Shown one piece after another: positions 22,833-32,391 of a DNA stretch of 34,594 nt. This DNA is from Sphingomonadales bacterium (lineage in GTDB: Bacteria; Pseudomonadota; Alphaproteobacteria; Sphingomonadales; Sphingomonadaceae), in the NCBI GenBank assembly GCA_028869175.1, contig JAGWTB010000019.1:1-34594 (forward strand), read 5' to 3'. Numbering within the stretch: position 1 is the stretch's first letter; the number at the start of each line of letters is the position of its first letter. A program made the position numbers and the translations under genes. The notes beneath the pieces were generated by a model that worked only from the letters and a program-made list of their open reading frames with translations, searched no databases and was not told where the DNA came from.

Positions 22833-24731
22833 CTACGCCCCTACCCCCAGCCCCGCCAATGACCGGTCGAGCATCAGCATTTGCCACAGCAGCCGCGAAT
22901 GGTCGGAGCGCCCGGCGATGTGCGCTTCGGCCAGGCTGCGCAGGCGGGGGGCATCGAACCAGCCGGTCCGAGCCAGCGCCGCACTGCTGCCGATCTCGCG
23001 CGCCGCGCCGGCGAGCGGTCCGCGGAACCACTGGGCGATGGGGGTGACGAAGCCCTGCTTGGGGCGGAACAATACGTCGTCGGGCAGGTAGCGGCGCATG
23101 GTCTGCTTCATCAGCCACTTGCCCTGCCGTCCGTGGGTGCGCAGGTTTTCGGGCAGGCTGGCGGCGAATTCGATCAGGCGGTGATCGAGCAGCGGCTCGC
23201 GCGCTTCCAGGCTGACCGCCATCGAGGTGCGGTCCACCTTGGTCAGGATGTCCCCCGGCAGCCAGAACTTGAGATCGGCATATTGCGCCTTGTCCAGCCC
23301 CGAGCGCGCCGGAGCCCGCGCCATCAGCGCCTCCAGATCGTCCTCGGCGCGGTAATCGCCGCGCAGGCGCAGGAAGTCGGGCGAATAGAGCGTGTCGCGC
23401 AGTTCCGGCGGGGTGACGGACAAGGCCCGCGCATAGCCTGCCTCGCTGCTGGCGGCGAGCGACTGCAGGGTGGACTTGGCGCGCAGCGGGCGCGGTGCCC
23501 AGTCGGCCTTGGGCCAGACCCTGCCCAGCCCGCCGAGCAGCGGCCCGCGCAGGCCCTGCGGCAGCAGGCCGCGCACCCGGTCCTCGTTGCGCTGGAACAG
23601 GTGGCGGCGGTAACCGGCGAAAGCCTCGTCCGCGCCGTCGCCCGAAAGCGCCACGGTCACCGTTTCGCGCGCCAGCTGGCAGACCCGCCAGGTCGGCAGG
23701 GCGGAGGCATCGGCGAAGGGTTCGTCGAACATGCCCGCCAAGGCATCCACCGCCGCGAAATCGTCGGGCGAAACCGTGCGCGCGCGGTGATCGGTGTGGA
23801 ACCGCTGCGCGACCTGTTCGGCATATCCGGTTTCATCCAGCGCGGCGACGTCAAAGCCGATCGAGCAGGTCTTGACCGGTGAGGCGCTCGCCTCGGCCAT
23901 CAGCGCGACAACTGACGAGCTGTCCACCCCGCCCGACAGGAACGCGCCCAGCGGCACGTCGGCCACCATGCGCGATGTCACGGCCTCGCGCAGCAGGTGG
24001 AGCAGTTCTGCCTCCAGATCGGCGGCACTGCCCTTGCGGCGTTCGGCGAAGGACACATCCCACCACTGCACCGGCGCGGGTGCGGGGGCATCGTGGCGCA
24101 GCAGCTGGTAATGCCCGGCGGGGAGCTTGTTCACCCCCTTCAGGATCGAGCGACTATCCGGCACATAGCCCCAGGTGAGGTAATCCTCCACCGCCAGCGG
24201 ATCGGCCTCGCGCCGCAGCAAGGGGTGGGCGGTCAGCGCCTTCAGTTCCGAGCCGAAGATCAGGCTACCATCCGAAAGCTGCGCGGTGAACAGCGGCTTC
24301 ACCCCCAGCCGGTCCCGCGCCAGCAGCAGGCTGCGCTTTTCCAGATCGTAGATGGCGAAGGCGAACATGCCGTGCAGGCGCGGCAGGCAATCGACGCCCC
24401 AGCGCTGGTAGGCGGCAAGGATCACCTCGCTGTCACCATCGGTGTGAAACATGGCCCCACCGGCGCGCAGTTCAGCGCGCAGTTCGCGGTAGTTGTAGAT
24501 TTCGCCGTTGAACACCAGCATCGCCCGGCCATCGCTGGAGGCCATCGGCTGCGGCGATCCGGCAACATCGATGATCGACAGGCGGCGATGCCCCAGCGCG
24601 ACGCCCGGCGCGGTCCACACCCCCTGCCCGTCGGGCCCGCGATGGGCAATCGCATCGCACATCCGCTCCAGCCGCGCCGGATCGACCGGCTTGGCCGTGG
24701 TCAGATGGAAAATCCCGGCAATTCCGCACAT
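22833..24731 (-). CDS. XrtA-associated asparagine-synthase-like amidotransferase
   Basis: The 632-residue protein has the AsnB two-domain layout. The N-terminal glutaminase begins MCGIAGIF, with catalytic Cys2 after Met removal, HRGPDG near 30 and FNGEIYNY near 74-81. The C-terminal ATP-pyrophosphatase domain has SGGVDSS at 266-272 and SGDGADEAFAGY further on. It should transfer ammonia from glutamine to an activated carboxylate, most likely a sugar acid in a polysaccharide (TIGR03108-like amidotransferase of exosortase A loci). It is the last gene of the XrtA operon, starting 9 bp after the exosortase stop. Plain asparagine synthase is possible but less likely in this context. Confidence 0.92.
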   Translation of the reverse strand: MCGIAGIFHLTTAKPVDPARLERMCDAIAHRGPDGQGVWTAPGVALGHRRLSIIDVAGSPQPMASSDGRAMLVFNGEIYNYRELRAELRAGGAMFHTDGDSEVILAAYQRWGVDCLPRLHGMFAFAIYDLEKRSLLLARDRLGVKPLFTAQLSDGSLIFGSELKALTAHPLLRREADPLAVEDYLTWGYVPDSRSILKGVNKLPAGHYQLLRHDAPAPAPVQWWDVSFAERRKGSAADLEAELLHLLREAVTSRMVADVPLGAFLSGGVDSSSVVALMAEASASPVKTCSIGFDVAALDETGYAEQVAQRFHTDHRARTVSPDDFAAVDALAGMFDEPFADASALPTWRVCQLARETVTVALSGDGADEAFAGYRRHLFQRNEDRVRGLLPQGLRGPLLGGLGRVWPKADWAPRPLRAKSTLQSLAASSEAGYARALSVTPPELRDTLYSPDFLRLRGDYRAEDDLEALMARAPARSGLDKAQYADLKFWLPGDILTKVDRTSMAVSLEAREPLLDHRLIEFAASLPENLRTHGRQGKWLMKQTMRRYLPDDVLFRPKQGFVTPIAQWFRGPLAGAAREIGSSAALARTGWFDAPRLRSLAEAHIAGRSDHSRLLWQMLMLDRSLAGLGVGA

Positions 24732-24740
24732 TGGCCCCGC

Positions 24741-26303
24741 CTATCGTGTTTCGGCCACGCGGTCCATCCACGCATCGACCGGACCCATTGCCTTGCGGAA
24801 GGCATCGAGCCCAACGCCGGGGTCGGCCTTGCCATCCGCCTCAGCCGAAAGGATCAGCAGCATGGTGGTCCGTTCGCGCAGCAGCAGCCGGTCGGCGATG
24901 TTGGCCAGCTTGAGCCGGGTGTTGCTGCCGGTCAGCAGGCTGCCGGTGCGGTAATAGGTTTCGGCATAGCGTTCGACCCTGTCCTTGGACAGCAGCCGGT
25001 CGGTCTTGGCATCGGGAACCGTTGCGCCCGGGGCCTGCCAGGACCAGCCCTCACCCAGCGGCAGTGCGCCCTGGCCAAAGCCGCCGGCTTCCTTGCCTTC
25101 GTCCTGCCCCGCATAGAGCGCATAGAACACATCGACCTGATGCCCGGCGGCGTCGCGGTAGCGCCCGAGCAGGCGGTGGTCCGCGCCTTGCGCGCGCGGT
25201 TCCCACCAGGTGCGCGGGGCATAGTCGGCGCGGGTCCAGCCCGGCACTTCGGGCAGCACGATATGGGCGGGCACCGGGGCCGACAGTTCGTCGGCCGCGC
25301 GCGACCATGCCTGACCGGCCAGCACCAGTGCCGCCATGACGCCCAGCGCCGCCAGCGGCCTGATGCTCAGCTTTTCCAGCCGGCCCAGCAGCGGCGATGC
25401 GGCCAGGGCTTCGGCGTCGATCATGCGATCATCCACCGCGCGGTCGAAGAAGCGCCACGCCGCCGCCAGCGTCACCGCGATGACCACGGCGAAGAACACC
25501 CAGCCGTAGATGATATGATCGAAGCCCCCGGCATAGGCCGCGCCCTTGTACTGCGCGACATAGACCGTGCCCCAGGCACGCACGCCGTTGGCAAGGATCG
25601 GGATCACCACGCAGGCGGCCAGGAACAGCGCGCGCCGCAGCCAGCTGACGAAGCAGACATTGGCGACCAGCACGCCGAAGGCGATCATCGCGATCAGGAA
25701 TTTCACCCCCGAACAGGCCTCTGCCACCTCGAACAGGCCGGCGGGAGTATCGATGAACACCCCGTCGATCCGCGCGGGCACGCCGCTGAGCTGCACCAGC
25801 GCGATGGTGATCTTCGCGGTGACGATCTGCAGGAAGGGAATGAGCTCGTCACCGAAGGGGACGAGGAAGGCCATGTAGCCCAGCGGAAAGGCTAGCCCCG
25901 CCGCCACGCGCGGGCCGAGCAACGCCATCAGCGAGGCGATCAGCATGGCAACGACGGCTACCTGCTTGGCCAGCGAGAAACCGGCGAAGGAGCCCAGCAC
26001 CCAGAGCAAAACCGCACCGGCAAACAGCACCAGCCCCGGCCACCAGCCCTGCGGCACGAGACGCTGCAACTGCCCCCAGCGCAGCGCCACGAGCCAGCCG
26101 AGGATGGCGGGCACCAGCAGCACGTGGTTGTAGGTCGAACTGTCCCACCACTGGTCGGCCATGGCTGCCCAATCGGCAAGGAACAGGCCGACAATCCCGG
26201 CCCAGGCCAACGCCAGCCAGAGCAGTGGCCGGTGCCAGATCGCCGGGATGCGGTCGATCAGGCGCGGATTCGGCGCGGCCAGCGCGGGTGCCTCAGGCTG
26301 CAT
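24741..26303 (-). CDS. xrtA: Exosortase A fused to an EpsI-like domain
   Basis: XrtA is a membrane peptidase/transpeptidase that cleaves PEP-CTERM sorting signals. The 520-residue protein has a polytopic N-terminal half with the catalytic triad: Cys197 in EACSGVKFL, Arg242 in NGVRAWGT and His263 in FDHIIYGW. After a basic linker and one more hydrophobic segment (about 313-330), the C-terminal half (about 335-520) is a soluble EpsI-like domain, with VPGWTRADYAPRTWWEPR and VDVFYALYAGQDEG. The two units are separate genes in some bacteria and fused here. Its start overlaps the glycosyltransferase stop by 11 bp. Confidence 0.95.
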   Translation of the reverse strand: MQPEAPALAAPNPRLIDRIPAIWHRPLLWLALAWAGIVGLFLADWAAMADQWWDSSTYNHVLLVPAILGWLVALRWGQLQRLVPQGWWPGLVLFAGAVLLWVLGSFAGFSLAKQVAVVAMLIASLMALLGPRVAAGLAFPLGYMAFLVPFGDELIPFLQIVTAKITIALVQLSGVPARIDGVFIDTPAGLFEVAEACSGVKFLIAMIAFGVLVANVCFVSWLRRALFLAACVVIPILANGVRAWGTVYVAQYKGAAYAGGFDHIIYGWVFFAVVIAVTLAAAWRFFDRAVDDRMIDAEALAASPLLGRLEKLSIRPLAALGVMAALVLAGQAWSRAADELSAPVPAHIVLPEVPGWTRADYAPRTWWEPRAQGADHRLLGRYRDAAGHQVDVFYALYAGQDEGKEAGGFGQGALPLGEGWSWQAPGATVPDAKTDRLLSKDRVERYAETYYRTGSLLTGSNTRLKLANIADRLLLRERTTMLLILSAEADGKADPGVGLDAFRKAMGPVDAWMDRVAETR

Positions 26304-27531
26304 CGAGCTGGCTCCGTTCGGCCTGCGGGCTCATGATCCCGGGCAACTGCGCGAGCACGCCCTGCCACGACTGATGCTCGACGACGAAGCGCCGGGCAGC
26401 CACGCCCATGGCGCGGGCATCGTTCGGGGACTGCATGGCGGTGACGATGGCATCGGCAAAGGCCTGATCGCTGCCGGCAATGGTGAAGTGCCGGCCATCG
26501 ACCGCGTCGATCCCGGTGGCCGCTTCCCGCGTGACCACGACCGGCAGTGCCATGGCCATGGCTTCGAGCACCTTGTTCTGGATACCGCGCGCGATCTCCA
26601 GCGGGACCACGGCCATGTCGGCCGCCTTGAGCCATGGGCGAATATCATCGACCCGCCCCCAGACGTGGGTGCCGTTGACGCCGTCCCGCGCCTTGACCTC
26701 ATCGACCGGGCGACGACCGACAACGTGGAACGTCGCTTCGGGCAGATGCGCGCGCACCAGCGGCATGATGCGATCTGCCACCCGCACCGCCGCATCGATG
26801 TTCGGTGCATAGTCCATCTGGCCGGTGAAGATCAGGCGCGGCGCGCCCAGCATGGCCATGCGCGGTTCCGGGGTGACCGGCGCGGGATCGAAGAACACGC
26901 TGTCGATGCCGTTGCCCAGCGCCCGGACATCGCGATGCGCACGGTCGGCGGCGGGCAGGCGCGCAGTGAACAGCGCGGCTTCCTCTGTCGACGCCAGCAG
27001 GCTGACATCGGCCCGCGCTGCAATGCGGCCCTCTTCGGCGCGCAGCATGCGGCCTTCACGGGCATCGATCCAGCGCATGACAGGCTGCCCGCGCCGGGCA
27101 TAGGCTTCGAACTTGGCCGAATCGACGTCAACGAAATCGACCACCAGCCGGCCGGCGAAATCAGCCGGGACATATTGCCCCATCTGGCCGGAAAAGACGA
27201 AGATCGTGCCGATGGGCCGGGTGGCGAGCACTTCGGCGACATAGGCGGCAAGCCCGGCATCATGGAACGCGGTCAGGCTGACCGGCTGGCGCGAGGCCAG
27301 CGCCTGCATTCCGGCGAGGACCAGCGGCTTGGCCCGCCGCACCAGCCGGTAGCTGGCAGCAAGATCGGCCAGCTCGGCTTCATAGGCCATGTCGTCATCG
27401 TCATCGGCAAAGGTGGCGACATGCACGGGTGCCAGCGTGGCGATGTGCCTGAGCAAATTGTGCGAGCGGATCTTGTCGCCCCGATCGGGCGGGAACGGGA
27501 TACGGTGCGAAATGAACAGCACGTCCTGCAT
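26293..27531 (-). CDS. XrtA-associated GT4-family glycosyltransferase
   Basis: From the ATG at 27531 the protein has 412 residues. It is a GT-B fold enzyme. The N-terminal domain has SHRIPFPPDRGDKIRSHNLL (residues 8-27), typical of the TIGR03087 group of PEP-CTERM-linked sugar transferases. The C-terminal domain has LIFTGQMDYAPNIDAA and the donor site EIARGIQNKVLEAMAMALPVV, with an acidic residue and the GT4-like EAMA segment. It should add a sugar to the growing repeat unit. The start ATG shares one base with the FemAB stop (TGATG), a re-initiation signal. Confidence 0.92.
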   Translation of the reverse strand: MQDVLFISHRIPFPPDRGDKIRSHNLLRHIATLAPVHVATFADDDDDMAYEAELADLAASYRLVRRAKPLVLAGMQALASRQPVSLTAFHDAGLAAYVAEVLATRPIGTIFVFSGQMGQYVPADFAGRLVVDFVDVDSAKFEAYARRGQPVMRWIDAREGRMLRAEEGRIAARADVSLLASTEEAALFTARLPAADRAHRDVRALGNGIDSVFFDPAPVTPEPRMAMLGAPRLIFTGQMDYAPNIDAAVRVADRIMPLVRAHLPEATFHVVGRRPVDEVKARDGVNGTHVWGRVDDIRPWLKAADMAVVPLEIARGIQNKVLEAMAMALPVVVTREAATGIDAVDGRHFTIAGSDQAFADAIVTAMQSPNDARAMGVAARRFVVEHQSWQGVLAQLPGIMSPQAERSQLDAA

Positions 27532-28607
27532 CAGCCGAGTCCCCGGGCGATGCAGGGTCCGATGCGGTTCGCTACGCCCAGCGGCAACCGCCGCCACAGG
27601 GCGATCTTGGCCGAATGGCTGGCGCTGGTGGGATCGGCATCGCGCTTGTCCGCGCCGGGCGCGGTCCATTGGGCATAGCTCAGCGGCTCGGGCTCGAAGC
27701 CCCAGTTGCGCTTGAAGTCATAGGCTCCGCTGCCAGTCTTGGAGCGGCCGAAATCGAAGTGGCTGCACCCGCGCTGCCGGGCGTGGAGCATCAGTTCGTA
27801 ATACATCCGGTCATTGGCGCGCAGCCGCCGCGCGTCCCAGGTGCCACCGCCCCAATAGGGCATGACCGCGCCGCGATGGTACAGCGACAGCACCGAGGCG
27901 ACCGGCTTGCCTTCATGCCGCACGGTCAGGATGTCGGCATCCTCGGCAAAGTTATCGAGCACGGCATCGAACAGCCGGCGCGGGAACACCGGCGTGCCCA
28001 GATTGCGCACGCTTTCGGCGTAGACGGCGTAATGAGCGGCACGGTCCGCACCCGACGTACCGATGTCCACGGTCAGCGCGTTCGCCAGCCCCTTGCGCAC
28101 TTCGGCGCGCTGCTTGCGCGGGATCGCGCCAAGCTGCGCATCGTCATCGGCGGCGAGCGGCAAGACGAAGCCGCAATGCGAATCGCGCTTGATGCTCCAG
28201 CCGTCGCGGCGTTCGGGCAGCACCCCGCCGCGCAGTTCGATGGCCGGGCAACTCCGCCGCAGCGCCTGTTCCTCGGCAGCGGCAAACAGCGCCTCGGCCT
28301 CCATGCCTTCGGCCAGCAGCAACCCGCCGCCGACGGCAAATCCGGTAGAGGCGAGCAGGCGGCCAAAGATCGGCGAATGGATTTCGCTGGCGGGCAGGTA
28401 GCCGACCAGCGCGCCGCCGCGCTCGGCCAGCAGCGCCAGCGCGGCGTTACCAGTGCCCTGCTCGACCGCCTTGAGCCAGACGGGGCGGTGGAACGGGGTG
28501 CCATCGCCGTGCGCGTCGACGAAGGCCTCGATCCGGCGCACCTCATCGGGCGCGGCGAGATCGGCGAGGCGCAATTGGGTGCGCGGGGGGAGAAACGGCG
28601 CGTTCAT
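27531..28607 (-). CDS. XrtA-associated FemAB-like acyl/aminoacyltransferase
   Basis: From the ATG at 28607 the protein has 358 residues. It has a FemAB/GNAT double-domain pattern: DGTPFHRPVWLKAVEQG near the N-terminus, PRKQRAEVRKGLANALTVD in the middle and FDFGRSKTGSGAYDFKRNWGFEP near the C-terminus. Family members linked to PEP-CTERM loci (TIGR03019) are thought to transfer an acyl or aminoacyl group to an exopolysaccharide precursor, but the reaction is not proven. It overlaps the deacetylase stop by 4 bp (ATGA). Confidence 0.92.
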   Translation of the reverse strand: MNAPFLPPRTQLRLADLAAPDEVRRIEAFVDAHGDGTPFHRPVWLKAVEQGTGNAALALLAERGGALVGYLPASEIHSPIFGRLLASTGFAVGGGLLLAEGMEAEALFAAAEEQALRRSCPAIELRGGVLPERRDGWSIKRDSHCGFVLPLAADDDAQLGAIPRKQRAEVRKGLANALTVDIGTSGADRAAHYAVYAESVRNLGTPVFPRRLFDAVLDNFAEDADILTVRHEGKPVASVLSLYHRGAVMPYWGGGTWDARRLRANDRMYYELMLHARQRGCSHFDFGRSKTGSGAYDFKRNWGFEPEPLSYAQWTAPGADKRDADPTSASHSAKIALWRRLPLGVANRIGPCIARGLG

Positions 28608-29473
28608 GCCGCGAGGGGCAGCGCCTGCGCCGCCTCCTTCGCGATGATGCTGTCCATCCGGCCCCACGCGAACTGGCGCACCAGCCGCGCCAGCTTGCCG
28701 GCCATGGCATCAAGATTGGTATAGTGCCGCAGCCGCGATCGCAGCGGCGCGTTCTCCACGCGCGGCTGGTCGGGGTCGATTTCCCACGGGTGGAAATAGA
28801 ACACGGCAGGGTGGCCCTGACGGTTGACCTGTTCGACAGCCCAGGAGGTAAACCGATAGGGCAGCACGCGAAAGAAGCCTCCGCCCCCCGCAGCCAGCCG
28901 CCGACCGCCGAATTCAGCGGTGGTAACGGGCACTTCGAGCAGCGGCGAATCCACCAGCGGGCGGAAGGCGAAGCGCGGGGCTTCGGGCCAGCCGTAGTGA
29001 TCGTGGGCAATCGGCGCGACGCTGGAGCTGTAGGCATAGCCCTGTTCGGCCAGCACCTCGAAAGCCCAGGGGGTGCGTGCGTCGATCGAGAAACTGGGCG
29101 CGCGGTAACCGGTGACGCGCTGGCCGCCGGCATCTTCGATGGCCTTGCGCGCCTTGGCAAGATCATCAGCGAAGCCCTTGGCATCCATGGTGAAAACCCG
29201 CGCGTGATCCCAGCCGTGGCTGGCCAGCTCATGGCCTGCCTCGGCAATGCGGCGCATCAGTGCCGGATGGCGCTGCGCCACCCAGCCCAGCGTGAAGAAG
29301 GTGGCCTTGACCCCGGCATCGGCAAACAGCGCGAGGCAGGCGTCAGTGTTCCGCTCGACCCGGCAGGCCAGCGAATCCCAGTCTGCCCGGTCGATGGTCG
29401 ATTCGAAGGCCCCTACCTGGAACCAGTCCTCGACATCGACCGAGAGGCCGTTGATGATGCTCTCGCCGCCCAC
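28604..29473 (-). CDS. XrtA-associated polysaccharide deacetylase
   Basis: This NodB-fold deacetylase removes N- or O-acetyl groups from the polysaccharide. I choose the GTG at 29473 (289 residues), which has GGGAG 8 bases upstream. An earlier GTG at 29527 would overlap the ATPase gene and add a basic, unlikely leader. With this start, SVDVEDWF supplies the catalytic Asp13 and metal ligand region; HELASHGWDH supplies His86 and His90; RAPSFSID follows at about 130-140. HPWEID near the C-terminus is typical of the TIGR03006 group of PEP-CTERM-linked deacetylases. There is no signal peptide. Confidence 0.93.
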   Translation of the reverse strand: MGGESIINGLSVDVEDWFQVGAFESTIDRADWDSLACRVERNTDACLALFADAGVKATFFTLGWVAQRHPALMRRIAEAGHELASHGWDHARVFTMDAKGFADDLAKARKAIEDAGGQRVTGYRAPSFSIDARTPWAFEVLAEQGYAYSSSVAPIAHDHYGWPEAPRFAFRPLVDSPLLEVPVTTAEFGGRRLAAGGGGFFRVLPYRFTSWAVEQVNRQGHPAVFYFHPWEIDPDQPRVENAPLRSRLRHYTNLDAMAGKLARLVRQFAWGRMDSIIAKEAAQALPLAA

Positions 29474-29490
29474 GCGGATGACTCCCGTGG

Positions 29491-30672
29491 TCAGGCGGCG
29501 CGCCGCGAATCGTCGCCTTCGATCCACTCGATGATCATGGTCAGCGTGTGGCGGATGGTGCGGTCCTGCTCGATCAGGCGGCTTTCCAGCGTGGCCAGCC
29601 GTTCCTGCAGGGCTTCCACCGCCGCGCCGCTGGCCGGATCGCCCGCCGCGCCGCCGTTGGCCAGTTCGATGACCGCTTGCTGAAGCTCGGCAATCTGGGC
29701 GTCGCGTTCGGCCAGTTCGGCCTGGATGGGGCCGAGCGGCTGCATATCAGGCAGGGCAGCGGGCGCGTGCGGCTCGGCGGCGGCAGGCGCAGCGGCCATC
29801 AACGGTTCCGCTGGCGCTGCAGGCGCGGGGCGAGTCGCCGGGCGGATCAGCGAGAGCGATCCGTCATGCGCCAGTTCACCCAGCACCATGGAGAGCATGG
29901 CCCCGTCGATCCGGGTGCGCTCATCCACCGCGCCCAGCAGCAGCAGGCGGTTAACGATCTGGTTGATCCGGCGCGGCACGCCGCCGGTGGCGGTGTAGAT
30001 TTCGGCGAACACGCGCTGGTCGAAGGCCGGATTGCCTTCCCAGCCGACGCACTTCATGCGGTGTTCGATATAGGGCTGGACTTCGGTCGGCTCCATCGCA
30101 TCAAGATGATGCGCGGCGATCACCCGCTGGCGCAGCTGTTCCAGCCGGTCGCTGGTCTGCAGTGTATCGCGGAATTCGGGCTGGCCGAGCAGCAGCGTCT
30201 GCAGCAGCGGGTGCGAGCCGAGCTGGAAGTTCGACAGCATCCGCAGCTCTTCGAGCGCTTCGATCGACAGGTTCTGCGATTCGTCGACGATCAGCAGGCA
30301 GCGGCGGCCGGCGCGGGCTTCCTCATGCAGGAAACCCTCGATCCCGCCGAGCGCGGTGGCCTTGTCATGCCCTTCAATCATCAAGCCGAACGCCTGGGCG
30401 ACGACATGGACGATCTCTTCGCCGTCCAGCTTGCTGGTGACGACCTGCGCCGCCGTCAGCCGCGCCGGGTCGATCTTCGACATCAGGTGCGCGACCAGCG
30501 TGGACTTGCCCGCGCCGACCTCGCCAGTGATGACCACGAAGCCCTCGCCCTGCGCGAGCCCGTAGTTGAGATAGGACAGCGCCTTGCGGTGCGTCAGGCT
30601 TTCGAAATAGAAAGCCGGGTCCGGCGTAAGCTGGAAAGGACGGCCCTTGAGCCCGTAGAAATCATCAAACAT
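29491..30672 (-). CDS. XrtA-associated AAA ATPase
   Basis: From the ATG at 30672 the protein has 393 residues. It starts MFDDFYGLKGRPFQLTPDPAF, the hallmark of GspA/ExeA-like ATPases found in secretion and PEP-CTERM loci (TIGR03015-like). Walker A is GEVGAGKS (50-57) and Walker B is CLLIVDESQ (125-133). A conserved GGVPRRINQIVNRLLLLG segment is the sensor-2 region. After about residue 275 comes an Ala/Pro linker and a coiled coil (AELAERDAQIAELQQAVIEL, then EALQERLATLESRLIEQDR). The protein probably powers assembly or export. GGAG precedes the start. Confidence 0.93.
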   Translation of the reverse strand: MFDDFYGLKGRPFQLTPDPAFYFESLTHRKALSYLNYGLAQGEGFVVITGEVGAGKSTLVAHLMSKIDPARLTAAQVVTSKLDGEEIVHVVAQAFGLMIEGHDKATALGGIEGFLHEEARAGRRCLLIVDESQNLSIEALEELRMLSNFQLGSHPLLQTLLLGQPEFRDTLQTSDRLEQLRQRVIAAHHLDAMEPTEVQPYIEHRMKCVGWEGNPAFDQRVFAEIYTATGGVPRRINQIVNRLLLLGAVDERTRIDGAMLSMVLGELAHDGSLSLIRPATRPAPAAPAEPLMAAAPAAAEPHAPAALPDMQPLGPIQAELAERDAQIAELQQAVIELANGGAAGDPASGAAVEALQERLATLESRLIEQDRTIRHTLTMIIEWIEGDDSRRAA

Positions 30673-30691
30673 CGTCTCTGCTCCGTCAGGC

Positions 30692-32386
30692 TCAGAAGGA
30701 ATAACGCACGCCCACCAGGGCGGAGGCGTTCCAGACATCGTCAAGCGTTTCGCGGCTGATGCCGTCGATGCCCAAGGCCGCCGATGCCGAAAGGTGATCG
30801 GTGATCGAACGGCTGTAGGCAGCGTTTGCGCCGATACCGGTGCCATCGCCAGTCGAGGCAAATCCGCTTTGGAACCAGTTGGCGTAAACATTGGCGGTCA
30901 GCGACGAGCGCTGATCGAGCTTCGCGCCGAAGTAGCTGGCGACCCAGACGCTTTCGTCGACCACACCGTTGGCAAAGGCCAGGGCCGTGCCCGGGGCCGC
31001 GACATAGCGGCGGCGGTCATAGCCCACCGCGAGGCCAGCCGACATCCTGCCCAACGAGTGGCTGATGCTGGCCGATCCGCCCCGCGCGCGGAAAGTGGAG
31101 GAACGCACCGAGCCCAGCACGCCCGACAGACAGTTGCCCTTGTCAAGCGAACTGACACAGCCGGACATGTCGCCCGTCAGCGGGTTGCGTACCATCTGGA
31201 AGTCAGCCGGCATCTGCGCCAGTGCATTGGTCAGCTGGCTGCCGAAACCGGCGACATTGTCATAGACCGAGGCGTTGATCGCGGTGCGGTCGCTGGGTGC
31301 GTAGGCAAAGTTGCCGCTGACGCTGGTAGATCCATAGCGCCGGCCATAGCGGGCCTCGAACGAGGTCCGCCGGCTGGGCCGCCACATCACGCCAGCATCC
31401 CAGATCAGGCCACTGGTGTCATAGGCGACCGTGCGCGGCGCGCTCTTGTCGGTGATATAGTGGCCCTTGCTGCCGACCACGGGATTGCCATTGGCATCGC
31501 GCACCGCGTCGCGGCTGGAAATGGTCACGTCCTCATAGCCGATGCCGCCGACCAGCGCGACGTCATGGGTAAGCGGCACGGTCACGTCGGCGCGGGCGTG
31601 GAGATCACGCGCACGTTGGTCCAGATTGGACATGTCTTCCTGATTGAACCCGGCACCGACCCCGACGCCGACCGGCAGGCCTTCGCCCGGCTTGATGCCG
31701 GCGTGCAGTTCCGCGTTCTGGACCACCGAGTGATCGAAGATATCCACCGGAGCCTGCGTCGGGCTGACCACGACGTGCGGGCTGCCGACCTTATTGAAAC
31801 CGGCGCGGTAATGGCCTTCGACGGCCACATCGCCGACATGGGTCTGCAGCGCGGGACCGGCATAGACCGAATAGATCTGCGAGACCGAATCGCCCAAATT
31901 GTTGCCACCGATCGCGGTCGAGCCATTGGCCTCGACCCGCGTGCGTGTCGCCAGGCCGCCAGCCTCAAAGGTCAGCACGCGCGGCACGATGGCGATGGAG
32001 CCGCGCGCGGCACCTGATACCACGTCGCCATCGCGCACCTTGCCCCAGCCAAAGCGGCGTTCATAGCGCAGCGACATCGATCCTTCGGCATTGTGCCCGT
32101 GGATCCCGGCATCGACCCCGGCGGCGAGCGACGAATAGGTCAGCACGTCGTTGCCCGGCTTGAGCTGGGCATCGACGACCTGCGCCGCCTCGATATAGGG
32201 CACGATGGTGATGCGCTTGTGGCCACGACCGCCCGATCCGCGCGACGAAGTCCCGCCGGAGGAATCCTGGTCCGAAGAGGCGGAATCGGTGTCACCGTAT
32301 GGCAGGCTCTGCGCATGAACGACCAGCGGCGCGGTGAGCGCGGTGCAGGCTGCCAGCATGGCAAGGCGACGATGAAGGTGAGACAT
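30692..32386 (-). CDS. XrtA-locus outer-membrane beta-barrel protein
   Basis: From the ATG at 32386 the protein has 564 residues, with AAGGGA 8 bases upstream. An in-frame ATG at 32395 overlaps the kinase stop (ATGA), leaving no room for a ribosome site. A signal peptide ends near VVHAQS. A Ser/Gly/Asp-rich low-complexity stretch follows, then alternating amphipathic beta strands to a C-terminal Phe (ALVGVRYSF), the outer-membrane signature. It resembles the TIGR03016-type barrel of PEP-CTERM loci and would be the polysaccharide exit or a partner of it. Only two cysteines occur in the mature part (MSGCVSSLDKGNCLSG) and could form a loop disulfide. Confidence 0.88.
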   Translation of the reverse strand: MSHLHRRLAMLAACTALTAPLVVHAQSLPYGDTDSASSDQDSSGGTSSRGSGGRGHKRITIVPYIEAAQVVDAQLKPGNDVLTYSSLAAGVDAGIHGHNAEGSMSLRYERRFGWGKVRDGDVVSGAARGSIAIVPRVLTFEAGGLATRTRVEANGSTAIGGNNLGDSVSQIYSVYAGPALQTHVGDVAVEGHYRAGFNKVGSPHVVVSPTQAPVDIFDHSVVQNAELHAGIKPGEGLPVGVGVGAGFNQEDMSNLDQRARDLHARADVTVPLTHDVALVGGIGYEDVTISSRDAVRDANGNPVVGSKGHYITDKSAPRTVAYDTSGLIWDAGVMWRPSRRTSFEARYGRRYGSTSVSGNFAYAPSDRTAINASVYDNVAGFGSQLTNALAQMPADFQMVRNPLTGDMSGCVSSLDKGNCLSGVLGSVRSSTFRARGGSASISHSLGRMSAGLAVGYDRRRYVAAPGTALAFANGVVDESVWVASYFGAKLDQRSSLTANVYANWFQSGFASTGDGTGIGANAAYSRSITDHLSASAALGIDGISRETLDDVWNASALVGVRYSF

Positions 32387-32391
32387 GACGG

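Noticed and set aside
22833..24731. Plain asparagine synthetase
   Set aside because: Domains fit, but the position in the XrtA operon and family likeness favour a polysaccharide amidotransferase.
24000..27678. Long plus-strand frames over the XrtA operon
   Set aside because: They oppose genes with clear catalytic motifs and lack any domain.
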